NCBI RefSeq assembly: GCF_024171925.1
Contig: NZ_JAMTCO010000005.1
Coordinates: 310,001 to 374,000 of the forward strand
Reading direction: 5' to 3'
DNA: 64,000 nucleotides
From: Actinokineospora diospyrosa
GTDB taxonomy: Bacteria; Actinomycetota; Actinomycetes; Mycobacteriales; Pseudonocardiaceae
Shown: positions 9,777 to 18,445 of the stretch, one piece after another
Position numbering within the stretch: the first letter of the stretch is position 1
Layout: every line of letters starts with the position of its first letter
The notes under the pieces: generated by a model
What the model was told of the DNA's origin: nothing
What the model saw: only the letters and a program-made list of their open reading frames with translations
Databases searched by the model: none
Translations under genes and position numbers: made by a program

Positions 9777-10626
9777 ATGGCTACTACCAAGCAACCCACT
9801 GTCATCGGCAGGGGTCTCGGCGGCGAACTGCGGGTGCTGCGCGAGGGCCGGAAGATGAGTCTCAAAGAGGTAGCCGACCTGCTGGGGTGGCAGGCGTCCA
9901 AGATCTCGCGGATGGAGACCGGCAAACAGGGAATCAGGCCCGCCGACGTCGCGTCCCTACTCGTGATCTACCGAGTGATCGGAAGGGATCGAGACCGTCT
10001 GGTCAAAGTTGGCCGAACGTTCCGATGACATAGGGTACTGGGAGAACCAACCGGCTCTGTCGGAGGAGTCCAAAACCCTCATGCGCATCGAGCGCGAGGC
10101 CACCGGGATCGTGAACTTCGAACCGCTGCTGATCCCTGGCTTGGTCCAGATTGGTGACTATGTCCGGGCACTGATGAGGGTATGCAACGTGTCTGATCAG
10201 GACATCGACTCTCGGGTGGCCGCCAGGTTGGCGCGCCAGGCGATCCTCACCAAGGACGAGGCGCCTAGGCTCCAGTTGATCGTTGACGAGATGGTGTTGC
10301 GGCGTGTGCTAGGCAGCCCAAAGATCATGGCCCGCCAACTCCGACGGGTTTTGGAGACAGTCGAAGAAGCGACAACAACCCTCCAGGTGTTGCCCATGTC
10401 GCTACGCGGACACTCTGGTCTAGACGGCGCGTTCACCTTGCTGGATTTCGTGCGGAATAAGCCTGTGGTGCACTTGGAACACAAGATTTCCGGCCTCTTC
10501 CTGGAAGAACCCGATCAGGTCGAGTTCTTCCGCGCCGAAGCCGATACCCTGAGCGAGTTGGCTCTGAGCCCCGCCAAGTCGGCGGAACTCGTTGCGACCA
10601 TCGCACGGGAGCACGACCGAGAGTGA
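9777..10626 (+). pseudogene. XRE-family regulator with DUF5753 domain, split by a +1 frameshift
   Basis: The first frame (ATG 9777, six bases after GGGAGGG) encodes a helix-turn-helix, LKEVADLLGWQASKISRMETGK, and stops at 10028. A second frame, open from 10009 to 10626, carries a complete DUF5753 domain (YWENQPALSEESKTLMRIE, FEPLLIPGLVQ, DGAFTLLDF). The normal family member is one protein of about 285 residues in which RLVKLAERSDD joins the halves. Here one extra G at about 10008 breaks that reading. These regulators normally pair with the DUF397 protein encoded next. Either an inactivated gene, a sequencing error, or a two-protein split with a TTG start at 10009. Confidence 0.75.
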
Positions 10627-10634
10627 GGATCTTG

Positions 10635-10817
10635 ATGAACGCGGTGGACCGGGCTTCGATGGTGTGGCGCAAGTCCAGCAGGAGCGGCTCGAACTCCAAC
10701 TGTGTGGAGGTCGCGCGCACCCCGGCCGTGACCGCTGTGCGGGACTCCAAGAACCCCGATGGCCCCACCCTGGCCTTCCCCGTCGCCTCGTTCGCGCGGG
10801 CCCTCCGTACGCTCTAG
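10635..10817 (+). CDS. DUF397 domain protein
   Basis: A 60-residue protein whose core, WRKSSRSGSNSNCVEVA, then AVRDSKNPDGPTLAF, is diagnostic of DUF397. ATG 10635 follows GAGG by six bases; GTG 10623 overlapping the regulator's stop is possible. DUF397 genes almost always lie next to an XRE-DUF5753 gene in actinobacteria, often annotated as a toxin-antitoxin-like or developmental regulatory pair; the exact role is unsettled. The gene ends two bases before folC starts. Confidence 0.85.
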   Translation: MNAVDRASMVWRKSSRSGSNSNCVEVARTPAVTAVRDSKNPDGPTLAFPVASFARALRTL

Positions 10818-10819
10818 GC

Positions 10820-12169
10820 GTGAGTCTGGAAGAACTGCGTCAGGTCGAGTCGGAGCTGGACACCCGCTGGCCGGAGACCAAGATCGAGCCGTCGCTGTCG
10901 CGCATCGCCGCGCTGGTCGACCTGCTCGGGTCTCCGCAGCGGGCGTACCCGGTGGTGCACATCGCGGGGACCAACGGCAAGACCTCGGTCACCCGGATGA
11001 TTGACGCGCTCCTCACCCGGCTGGGGGTGCGCACCGGCCGGTTCACCAGCCCGCACCTGCAGTTGGTCACCGAGCGCATCAGCCTCGACAACGCGCCTAT
11101 AGACCCCGAGCGCTACGTCGAGGTGTTCCGCGACATCGAGCCGTACATCGAGATGGTCGACGCGGGCTCTGACATCCGGCTGAGCAAGTTCGAGGTGCTC
11201 ACCGCCATGGCCTACGCCGCCTTCGCCGACGCCCCCGTCGACGTCGCCGTCGTCGAGACCGGCCTCGGCGGCGCCTGGGACGCCACCAACGTCGCGGACG
11301 GCAAGGTCGCCGTCATCACGCCTATAGGCATCGACCACGTCGACTACCTCGGCTCGGACATCCTGGGCATCGCGGGGGAGAAGGCCGGGATCATCAAGCC
11401 CGACTCGATCGCGCTCCTCGCCGAGCAGACCCCCGAGGTCGCCCGCGTCCTGGTAGAGCGCGCGACCACAGTTGACGCCACCGTCGCCCGACAGGGCCTA
11501 GAGTTCGGCGTCCTCGCTCATGACGTTGCCGTCGGCGGGCAGGTCCTACGCCTTCAAGGCCTCGGCGGCGTCTACGACGAAATCTTCCTGCCCCTCCACG
11601 GCGAGCACCAAGCCAACAACGCCGCCCTGGCTCTAGCCGCTGTCGAAGCCTTCTTCGGCGCGGGCGCCCAGCGCCAACTAGACGTAGACGCCATCCGCGA
11701 GGGCTTCGCCTCCGTCGTCAGCCCCGGCCGCCTAGAGCGCGTCCGCATGTCCCCCAGCGTCTTCGTAGACGCCGCCCACAACCCCCACGGCGCGACAGCT
11801 CTAGCCAAGGCCCTCGACGCCGAGTTCGGCTTCCGCAAGCTCGTCGGCGTAGTCAGCGTCATGGCCGACAAGGACGCCGCTGGCATCCTCTCGGCTCTCG
11901 AGCCCGTGCTCACCGAGGTAGTCGTCACCACCAACTCTTCGACCCGCGCGATGGACCCGGACCACCTCGCCAACATCGCCACCGACATCTTCGGCGACGA
12001 ACGCGTCACCATGTACTCGCACCTGACGAGCGCCATCAACGCCGCCATCGAACTCGCCGAAGAGACCGACGACCCCGACGAACCCCTCTCCGGCACCGGC
12101 GTCATCGTCACCGGCTCGGTCGTCACCGCGGGCGAGGCCCGTGCCCTCTTCGGCAAGGACCCCGCATGA
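10820..12169 (+). CDS. folC: Bifunctional dihydrofolate / folylpolyglutamate synthase
   Basis: Adds glutamate to dihydropteroate and to folates (Mur-ligase fold, cytoplasm). The 449-residue product from GTG 10820 has the ATP loop HIAGTNGKTSVTRMID, the folate loop GRFTSPHLQLVTERI, the ligase signatures VVETGLGGAWDATN and PIGIDHVDYLG, and the C-terminal motif FVDAAHNPHGATALAKAL. The start is chosen because homology begins at SLEELRQVESELDTRWPETKIEPS. Its stop overlaps the DUF4233 start (ATGA). Confidence 0.96.
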   Translation: MSLEELRQVESELDTRWPETKIEPSLSRIAALVDLLGSPQRAYPVVHIAGTNGKTSVTRMIDALLTRLGVRTGRFTSPHLQLVTERISLDNAPIDPERYVEVFRDIEPYIEMVDAGSDIRLSKFEVLTAMAYAAFADAPVDVAVVETGLGGAWDATNVADGKVAVITPIGIDHVDYLGSDILGIAGEKAGIIKPDSIALLAEQTPEVARVLVERATTVDATVARQGLEFGVLAHDVAVGGQVLRLQGLGGVYDEIFLPLHGEHQANNAALALAAVEAFFGAGAQRQLDVDAIREGFASVVSPGRLERVRMSPSVFVDAAHNPHGATALAKALDAEFGFRKLVGVVSVMADKDAAGILSALEPVLTEVVVTTNSSTRAMDPDHLANIATDIFGDERVTMYSHLTSAINAAIELAEETDDPDEPLSGTGVIVTGSVVTAGEARALFGKDPA

Positions 12170-12543
12170 CCGCCCCCGACCCCATGAAGGGCTTCCGCGG
12201 CGTCATGTCCGCGGTGCTGATCCTGGAAGCCCTAGTCCTGCTGCTGGCGCTCCTAGTAGTAGCGAAGTCCGACGGCGGCCTCGCCACCTGGCAAGGCTGG
12301 GCAGTCGGCGCCATGGGCCTGACCCTGATCCTGGCGTGCGCCTTCGTAGGCCGCCCCTGGGGCATCTACCTGGCCGCGGGTCTCCAGGTAGTCCTCCTCC
12401 TAGGCTTCTTCATCGACTCCGCCCTAGGCATAGTCGCCGTGGTGTTCGCCCTAGGCTGGACCTGGATGCTCTGGGCCCGCAACGACGTCCTCAAGCGCAT
12501 GGCCGAAGGCAGACTCGCCAGCCAACAACCCCCGCCGGACTAG
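12166..12543 (+). CDS. DUF4233 membrane protein
   Basis: A 125-residue integral membrane protein with about four hydrophobic segments (residues 14-34, 44-62, 66-86 and 88-105), opening MKGFRGVMSAVLILEALV, which is typical of DUF4233. ATG 12166 overlaps the folC stop, so translation is coupled. In most actinobacteria it sits between folC and ndk; here ndk is 8 kb away. Function unknown. Confidence 0.9.
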   Translation: MTAPDPMKGFRGVMSAVLILEALVLLLALLVVAKSDGGLATWQGWAVGAMGLTLILACAFVGRPWGIYLAAGLQVVLLLGFFIDSALGIVAVVFALGWTWMLWARNDVLKRMAEGRLASQQPPPD

Positions 12544-13019
12544 CCTTTGCGCTCCTCCGCGCGAAGGTGCGCCAACACCTGCCCATACATGGCAACGGTC
12601 AACAACACCGGCCGCCTGGGGTACCTCCGGCGATACTCCACTTCCCTGCCAAGCCGAGGGCAGAAGATCCGTGACCGCACCACGCGACCTGTCGTGAGCA
12701 CGAAGCAGATCTCCGTCCCAGCTTCATACAGGTAGTCAACGGCGGGCTTGCTCGCGACCTCCCGCACCTCCACCCACCGCAGCGTGGTCGAGCACCCGGG
12801 CAGCCGAACCCGCACTTCCCCCGGCCTCGTGAACAACCCTTCCCGCAGCCGCTTGATCCCCACCACAGCCACACCAAGAAGCAAGATCCCCGGCGCCCAA
12901 CTCAGCCCATCCACAAAAGCCTTCGCCACCACGAACACCAATGCCGCGACCGCCGCGAACACCACCCCAGCCCGCTCCACTACCGTCCACGGCCCCAACT
13001 CAACCCGCCGCCACCCCAC
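12540..13019 (-). CDS. Membrane protein with PH-like C-terminal domain
   Basis: The C-terminal 140 residues look real: two adjacent hydrophobic segments (VVFAAVAALVFVVAKAFV and APGILLLGVAVVG), then a beta-rich domain (VRVRLPGCSTTLRWVEVREV, GTEICFVLTTGRVVRSRIF), as in small actinobacterial PH-domain membrane proteins. The frame is open far upstream through the 19-bp repeat array, but that part is not protein-like, so I start at GTG 13019; GTG 13043 is an alternative. The 3' end overlaps the DUF4233 gene by four bases on the other strand. Confidence 0.55.
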   Translation of the reverse strand: MGWRRVELGPWTVVERAGVVFAAVAALVFVVAKAFVDGLSWAPGILLLGVAVVGIKRLREGLFTRPGEVRVRLPGCSTTLRWVEVREVASKPAVDYLYEAGTEICFVLTTGRVVRSRIFCPRLGREVEYRRRYPRRPVLLTVAMYGQVLAHLRAEERKG

Positions 13020-13296
13020 CCCCCGGACGCTAGCGACCCCCACCAACCGCAAGGCCCGATCCCCCAGAACTGCCGCTACCCCGCCACCCCCGGTAGCCCA
13101 CCCCCACCCCACCTCCGCTCCCCACACGCGCGGGTCGGGGGCGCAGCCCCCACCCTCACCAGGGGGCGGCCCCAGGGCCAGTCTACTAGGCCCCACCGAC
13201 AAAGGATCTTGAAAGCGGGCCCCCGAAGATCCACATGTGGATAACTTCTGTCGCCCAGGAGAGTGAAGCTCAAGGCGTGCTGCGGACTCGGCTCCA

Positions 13297-13468
13297 GCCG
13301 CGAAACCGAGCACCAGCCGAGAAGCTCGGCGCAAGCCGCGAAATCCAGCACCAGCCGTGAAATCCAGCGCAAGCCGCGGAAGCCCGGCGCAAGCCCCGAA
13401 ATCCAGCGCAAACCGTGAAGCCCGGCGTGGGCCGCGAAACCCAGCGCAGGCCGCAAGGCCCATCCCTG
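13297..13468. repeat. 19-bp tandem repeat array (nine units)
   Basis: Units like GCCGCGAAATCCAGCRCAA begin at 13297, 13316, 13335, 13354, 13373, 13393, 13412, 13431 and 13450: eight full steps of 19 bp (one of 20). The 13020-13590 interval otherwise has only proline/arginine-rich filler and the terminator below. Confidence 0.85.
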
Positions 13469-13523
13469 CCAGGCGATCGCACGAGGCGCACAGGTTCTCG
13501 CCAAAGGCGTGGGCACATACGAC

Positions 13524-13563
13524 GAGCTGCCCCATCCGCGGACAACTCCGGATGGGGCAGCTC
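13524..13563 (-). terminator. Terminator of the NucA/NucB-like gene
   Basis: Perfect 15-bp inverted repeat, GAGCTGCCCCATCCG (13524-13538) and its complement (13549-13563), with a 10-nt loop. It starts 28 bp past the stop of the minus-strand nuclease gene. Confidence 0.8.
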
Positions 13564-13591
13564 AACCACTCCTACTGCCGTGACCTGCCGC

Positions 13592-15043
13592 TCACGGGCG
13601 GATCTCGGTGTAGAACTCGTCGTTCTGGAAGTAGAGGACTCGGTCGCGGAAGTAGTACCAGTTCAGCAGGCCGCCTGCTGAGCGGTTCTGCCCGCGGGGT
13701 ACGGCGCGCACCGAGAAGTCGTAGAAGTAGTTCGCGGCGCCTTCTTCCGTTGTGGCGAAAGGGTATTCGTCGCAGTCCTCCACCCCGGCCACCGGCGGCG
13801 CGGGCAGGCCCGTGTTCTCGTACGGGGGAGTCCGCAGGCAGGCGGCGTCCTTGAACCGCGTGTTGTCCGCCTTGATCGAGCCGTCCCCCGGCACTCGGTG
13901 CAGCCCCGGGGAATCGCGATCGCCGGTGAACTTCCCGGGGATGAGCTTGGCGTAGTCCTCGGTCGGGTATGTGGTGTCCGGCCGGTCCTGGGCATCCTGG
14001 ATGTGTCGGGCGACCGTCGTGACCCGGCCGTCGCTGATGTCGTACTGCAGGTGCGGGATGACGTCGTTGAAGATGCAGGCCGCGGGGTACGGGAAGCCGA
14101 ACAACGAGAAGTAGTTCGCCGAGTCGCAACGCAGCCCGTAATCCCGTGAAAGGACTGGGGTGTAAATGAAATCCCCGCCTGAGCCCTCGCCGCGCCAGTG
14201 CCAGTCGTGGTAGAGCACCTTGTCGGGGTCGGCCGGATCAGCGCCCTTGGCGTTCGACGAGATCGTCCAGTCCACCCACGGGTTGTTCGAGTCCCACGTT
14301 TGGAAGCTGTGCACGGTTGCGCCATCGCTGGCGGAGCAGTACTGGTCGGTCTGCGTGCAGTCCGGCAGTACAGCCCAGTTCAGGTACGGCGCCACGGTGA
14401 ACCGCTCGATGATCGACCAACCCGTGTACCGCACGGACCCTGGAACGTTGCGGAAGTAGACCCTGATATCGCGGGAGTTTGAACTTCCGATACCCACCGC
14501 CTCGAAAGTGAAAGAGCTCCGACCAACTTCCACGGGTTGCCCGTTGACCAGGCGTTCGTAGATGTTGCCGATGACGTAGCGCTGGCACCAGACGAACCGG
14601 TTGTGGACGCGCCCCGTTTCACCGTAAGCCCCTGGCTGTTGCAGGCACTCCCGGCCAACCTGAGGTGGGGCGGCCGCGGTGGTGGAGATGGCCTCGGTCT
14701 GGCTCGACGGGATCAACGCGCCGGACTGGTCGAGCGGAACGGCCGAAGTGTCCCGGTACGAGAACTGCTTGTTCGTTAGTGCGCGATCTCGTGACCGCTT
14801 TCGCGCCTCCGACGGATCCAGCGGAGCGTCCAGTTTCGCGGGCGGCTTTGGCGGCAGCGTGAAACCCGCCAACGATTCGCCGTTCGGTTGGAACGCGTGG
14901 CCGAAGTAGCCCGGCTCGGCGGCGGGTATCACCGGCTCCGCGGCAGCCGTTGTTGGGATCCCCACTGCCGACGAGCCCGCCATCAGGACGGCAAGTAATG
15001 CAAGCAGACTTCTTCTGCGTGTACGTGCTTGAGTGGTTTGCAA
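13592..15043 (-). CDS. Secreted protein with NucA/NucB-type deoxyribonuclease domain
   Basis: A 483-residue precursor. A Sec signal peptide (basic TRRRSLLALLAVLMAGSSAVG, cleavage near residues 34-36, AAAEP) is followed by a proline-rich linker and a large cysteine-containing region (residues 130-370) of unknown fold. The C-terminal 100 residues resemble the NucA/NucB nuclease family: a lone Cys (DAACL), the catalytic-type motif EDCDEYPFATTEEGA, then FSVRAVPRGQNRSAGG and a final FYxxxRxL-like block. I infer an extracellular DNase. It is monocistronic, with a strong terminator. Confidence 0.75.
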   Translation of the reverse strand: MQTTQARTRRRSLLALLAVLMAGSSAVGIPTTAAAEPVIPAAEPGYFGHAFQPNGESLAGFTLPPKPPAKLDAPLDPSEARKRSRDRALTNKQFSYRDTSAVPLDQSGALIPSSQTEAISTTAAAPPQVGRECLQQPGAYGETGRVHNRFVWCQRYVIGNIYERLVNGQPVEVGRSSFTFEAVGIGSSNSRDIRVYFRNVPGSVRYTGWSIIERFTVAPYLNWAVLPDCTQTDQYCSASDGATVHSFQTWDSNNPWVDWTISSNAKGADPADPDKVLYHDWHWRGEGSGGDFIYTPVLSRDYGLRCDSANYFSLFGFPYPAACIFNDVIPHLQYDISDGRVTTVARHIQDAQDRPDTTYPTEDYAKLIPGKFTGDRDSPGLHRVPGDGSIKADNTRFKDAACLRTPPYENTGLPAPPVAGVEDCDEYPFATTEEGAANYFYDFSVRAVPRGQNRSAGGLLNWYYFRDRVLYFQNDEFYTEIRP

Positions 15044-15306
15044 AGAAATTCCCCCGGTCCCCCGTGCTTTCTTCGTATCCCATTCATCTCGGATGGGTCT
15101 TCTGGTCTTCGCCGAAGCACGCTAGCCCCACCTGAAGCTCGCTGGCAACCGGCAGGAATTCACCTTCCGGTCGGCCGTGCTAAATTCAGCCACGGTCCGC
15201 GATAAATGCCGCAGGCCATACTGCTCGTCAGTGGAAACCGGCGTGCGGTGGGCGTACCCTGGTGCGCGTACTGGTCGAGACGGCCATTGGCGTGCGAGGG
15301 GATCGA

Positions 15307-15858
15307 ATGTCGGAACAAACCTACGATTGGTTCGGTGTGGACTACCAGTGGCTGACCGAGTCGGGCTGCCTCACCCTGGTGAAAGACCTTGCTGAACGGG
15401 AGGCACTCCTGCGGTTCGGGGTCGATGTCACTGCCGCGCGGCCGATGACGTTCCAGGACGCGGCGGCCGAGTTGATGGCATCCGGTGGCGGCTTGGCCCT
15501 CGCATTGGCGGTCGCCGTTGACGGGGGCACGCTCGTGGTCGAGTACAACCAGTTCCACGGGGAAGAACCCGCTGTGCTCGCCGCGCTCTCGGCGGGTACC
15601 ACCGCGTCCTCGGTCGCGCGCACGATCAACGGCACCGGCTCCTTCACCCACGCCGCCAACGGATCCATCCGAACGACCTTCCCCCTCGACCACCCCGACC
15701 GCCGAACCGGTGATGCCCCCGACGAGCTGCTCGACCACCTGCCGCTGCCCGGCGAGGACCCTTTCGTCACCGCTCTCGCCTTGGCCGCGCGGGTCACCGA
15801 GGTCAACTTCGACGCTTCGGCCTTGCAGGGGGAGTTCCTCGGGGGCGAGGTGGCCTGA
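15307..15858 (+). CDS. DUF6461-like protein
   Basis: 183 residues from ATG 15307, preceded by GAGGGG. The beginning, YDWFGVDYQWLTESGCLTLVK, and the pattern VEYNQFHG and FEDDP-like blocks (here LPGEDPFVTALALAARVTEV) recall DUF6461, a family expanded in Pseudonocardiaceae and often linked to contact or immunity-type loci. The function is unknown and the family call is from memory. The gene is followed 77 bp later by phoD on the same strand. Confidence 0.55.
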   Translation: MSEQTYDWFGVDYQWLTESGCLTLVKDLAEREALLRFGVDVTAARPMTFQDAAAELMASGGGLALALAVAVDGGTLVVEYNQFHGEEPAVLAALSAGTTASSVARTINGTGSFTHAANGSIRTTFPLDHPDRRTGDAPDELLDHLPLPGEDPFVTALALAARVTEVNFDASALQGEFLGGEVA

Positions 15859-15935
15859 ACCGCGGCCCGCAAGTGTCATCCGCTGGTCAACTCGGGTTGG
15901 TCCGTCCGCCCCGACCGCGGATTACAAACCGGCTC

Positions 15936-17459
15936 ATGACCGAACTGAACCGCAGGACCCTGTTGCGCGCCGGAGGTCTCGGCGTCGCTGCGGGGATTGT
16001 GTTGCCGGGTGTTGCCTACGCGACGCCCAAGGCTCGGCCCGTGCTCACCCACGGCGTGCAGACCGGCGACGTGACCAGCGACGGCGCCCTGCTCTGGACC
16101 CGGGCGGACCGGCCGTCGCGGATGCTGGTCGAGGTCTCCCGGGACCCGTCCTTCCGCCACGCCCGCTGCCTGCGCGGCCCCGTCCTCACCCCCACCACGG
16201 ACGGCACCGGCAAGCTCCGGCTCACCGGCCTGCCCGCGGGCGAGGAGATCCACTACCGCGTCCACGCCGAAGACCTCGACGGCCGCAACAGCAGCGCGCC
16301 GCTGGTCGGCTCCTTCCGCACGGCTCCCATCGGGCGCGCCGACGTCCGTTTCACCTGGTCCGGGGACGTTGCCGGGCAGGGCTGGGGGATCAACCCCGAG
16401 ATCGGCGGTATGACCGCTTATGCCGCGATGCTCGCCCGCCGCCCGGACTTCTTCATCCACAGCGGCGACACCGTTTACGCCGACGGGCCGCTTAAAGAGT
16501 CAGTGACCCTGCCTGACGGTCGGGTGTGGCGCAACGTTGTGACGCCAGAGAAGCTGAAGGTTGCCGAGACGGTCGCTGAGTACCGCGGACAGTTCGCCTA
16601 CAACCTGCTCGACGAGAACGTCAAGGCATTCGCCGCACGGGTTCCCAGTATTGTTCAATGGGACGACCATGAAGTTACAAACAATTGGTACCCCGGTGAA
16701 ATCCTCGACCTTCCGCAGTACACAGAAAAGCGCGTAGACGTCCTCGCGGCCCGCGCGGCGCAAGCATTCCACGAATGGCAGCCCGTCGATCGGCGCCGGG
16801 CTGAAGACGGTCGTCTCTACCGGAGCTTCTCTTACGGCAAGCACGTCGAGGTTTTCGTGCTCGACATGCGCACCTATAAGGACGCCAACACCGCCGACAA
16901 GAACGGCCAGGGCCAGATCCTCGGCGCCCGCCAGGCCCGCTGGCTGGTCGACGGCCTCGCCCGCAGCCGTGCCACTTGGAAGATCGTCGCCGCAGACCTC
17001 CCGATCGGCCTCATCGTCCCGGACGGCAAGGACATCGAGGGGGTTGCAAACGGCCTCCCGGGCGCGCCCGCAGGCCGTGAGTTCGAGCTCGCCTGGGTCC
17101 TGCGCACGCTCGCCCGCCGCCACGTTCGCAACGTTGTCTGGCTGACCGCGGACGTGCACTACACCGCCGCCCACCACTACTCGCCCGACCGCGCCGCCGT
17201 GGCCGACTTCACCCCGTTCTGGGAGTTCGTGTCCGGCCCCCTGCACGCGGGCGCGTTCGGCCCGAACGTCCTCGACCCCACCTTCGGCCCAGAGGCTGTC
17301 TTCGTGCACGCCCCACCGGTCGCCAACACCTCGCCGCTAGAAGGGTTCCAGCACTTCGGTGAGGTCCAAGTAGACGGCCGCTCCGGCGACCTCACCGTCT
17401 ACCTGCGCGACGGCAAGGGCACCTCGCTCTGGTCCAAGACCCTGCGTCCCAGCCGGTAG
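15936..17459 (+). CDS. phoD: Alkaline phosphatase D (PhoD family), Tat-exported
   Basis: 507 residues. The N-terminus NRRTLLRAGGLGVAAG is a twin-arginine signal. A fibronectin-like N-domain precedes the metallophosphatase core: HSGDTVYADGP (metal Asp), WDDHEVTNNW, YGKHVEVFVLDMRTYKD, and WLTADVHYTAAHHY near the C-terminus. PhoD enzymes use calcium and iron to hydrolyse phosphodiesters and monoesters outside the cell, including teichoic acid in Bacillus. ATG 15936 is chosen because the Tat motif follows it directly. A strong bidirectional terminator ends the gene. Confidence 0.92.
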   Translation: MTELNRRTLLRAGGLGVAAGIVLPGVAYATPKARPVLTHGVQTGDVTSDGALLWTRADRPSRMLVEVSRDPSFRHARCLRGPVLTPTTDGTGKLRLTGLPAGEEIHYRVHAEDLDGRNSSAPLVGSFRTAPIGRADVRFTWSGDVAGQGWGINPEIGGMTAYAAMLARRPDFFIHSGDTVYADGPLKESVTLPDGRVWRNVVTPEKLKVAETVAEYRGQFAYNLLDENVKAFAARVPSIVQWDDHEVTNNWYPGEILDLPQYTEKRVDVLAARAAQAFHEWQPVDRRRAEDGRLYRSFSYGKHVEVFVLDMRTYKDANTADKNGQGQILGARQARWLVDGLARSRATWKIVAADLPIGLIVPDGKDIEGVANGLPGAPAGREFELAWVLRTLARRHVRNVVWLTADVHYTAAHHYSPDRAAVADFTPFWEFVSGPLHAGAFGPNVLDPTFGPEAVFVHAPPVANTSPLEGFQHFGEVQVDGRSGDLTVYLRDGKGTSLWSKTLRPSR

Positions 17460-17461
17460 GG

Positions 17462-17504
17462 CATTGGCTGAGGCTGCACTCTTACTGTGCAGCCTCAGCC
17501 AATG
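17462..17504. terminator. Bidirectional terminator between phoD and the lipoprotein operon
   Basis: Perfect 18-bp stem (17462-17479 with 17487-17504) with a 7-nt loop, starting two bases after the phoD stop. The right arm contains the stop codon of the convergent lipoprotein gene (17495-17497). Confidence 0.9.
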
Positions 17505-18445
17505 ATTGCCGCCAGCACCGGCGTTGGGTCTACCGAGCGCGCCACCTCGTTGGCGGTGGAGCCCCGCTCAGGCAAGAAGTGGGCGGTTACGCACAGAACC
17601 CCTGTTACTTGCACGCACGCCCGACGGTCGCTGTAACCGTCGCCCGAAGTGGTTGACACCAAGGCAGGCTTACCTGCGACGGTCGTGCTGCGGTCGTCCC
17701 CCAACTTGACCACACCGTTGAGGTCGCCGTCGATCCTTTGCGAGACCTCAACAACCACCGTGTGCGTCTGGTCCACGAAGAAGCAGTGTCGCGCCTCAGA
17801 CGCACGACTTGCGATGACCGGACTCATTTTGCCGAACTGCTGCACGGCGTCCTTAGCCATCGCGCACGCGACCCTCGCGTCACCGGCAGCGCGAACGAAT
17901 GCGGCTTCACGGTCTGTCGGTACGGCAGCATCATCAGCCGGTTGGCACTGAAGTCCGTACGGGTAGTCGACGCACGCGCCGACCAGAGGCACATCAGGCT
18001 CGTTGGTCGGTATGGCAAGAGCGCCCAGCTTCGCAGCGACCCCGGCGGCCATCTCGCTCGCGCAGGTCTCCCCGCTGACCACCACCGCCAGGTCAAAACT
18101 CACCGGCACCGCGACCTGACACCGCCCAATCACCGCGTCGACAAGCTCAAACCCCCGTACTCCACCGAACTCCACCACTTTCGCCCGATACCGCTTCTCC
18201 CGCCCAAACCGCTCACCCACGACCACACTCACGTGCCCGTCAGCCGCACACCGCTCCCGATCCACCCCGGGTGGTTTCCCGACCAGAGCGCACGCGTCAA
18301 CCTGCTCCAACGCCGAAACATCCCGATCCTTCGGCGCCTGGACCTCGGGATACGTCGCTGACGTCGGCGTCGGCCGAGGTGGACTGGTCGCCCCACCGCA
18401 GCCGGCGAGCAACACGAGCACCAAGCCCAGCGCGATCCGGGTCAT
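17495..18445 (-). CDS. Lipoprotein of unknown function
   Basis: 316 residues with a lipoprotein signal: MTRIALGLVLVLLAGCGG, lipobox LAGC. The mature part has several cysteines (CALVGKPPG, ERCAADG, GRCQVAV, GETCASE, ACVDYPYGLQC, CVQVTGVLC), like the DUF3558-type or PknH-sensor-like lipoproteins of actinobacteria, but I cannot assign a family. ATG 18445 overlaps the preceding stop (ATGA), so it is the last gene of a three-gene unit. The stop lies inside a terminator stem. Confidence 0.75.
   Translation of the reverse strand: MTRIALGLVLVLLAGCGGATSPPRPTPTSATYPEVQAPKDRDVSALEQVDACALVGKPPGVDRERCAADGHVSVVVGERFGREKRYRAKVVEFGGVRGFELVDAVIGRCQVAVPVSFDLAVVVSGETCASEMAAGVAAKLGALAIPTNEPDVPLVGACVDYPYGLQCQPADDAAVPTDREAAFVRAAGDARVACAMAKDAVQQFGKMSPVIASRASEARHCFFVDQTHTVVVEVSQRIDGDLNGVVKLGDDRSTTVAGKPALVSTTSGDGYSDRRACVQVTGVLCVTAHFLPERGSTANEVARSVDPTPVLAAIIG

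Noticed and set aside
13297-13468. CRISPR-like array
   Set aside because: Units are contiguous with no spacers, and no cas genes are nearby.
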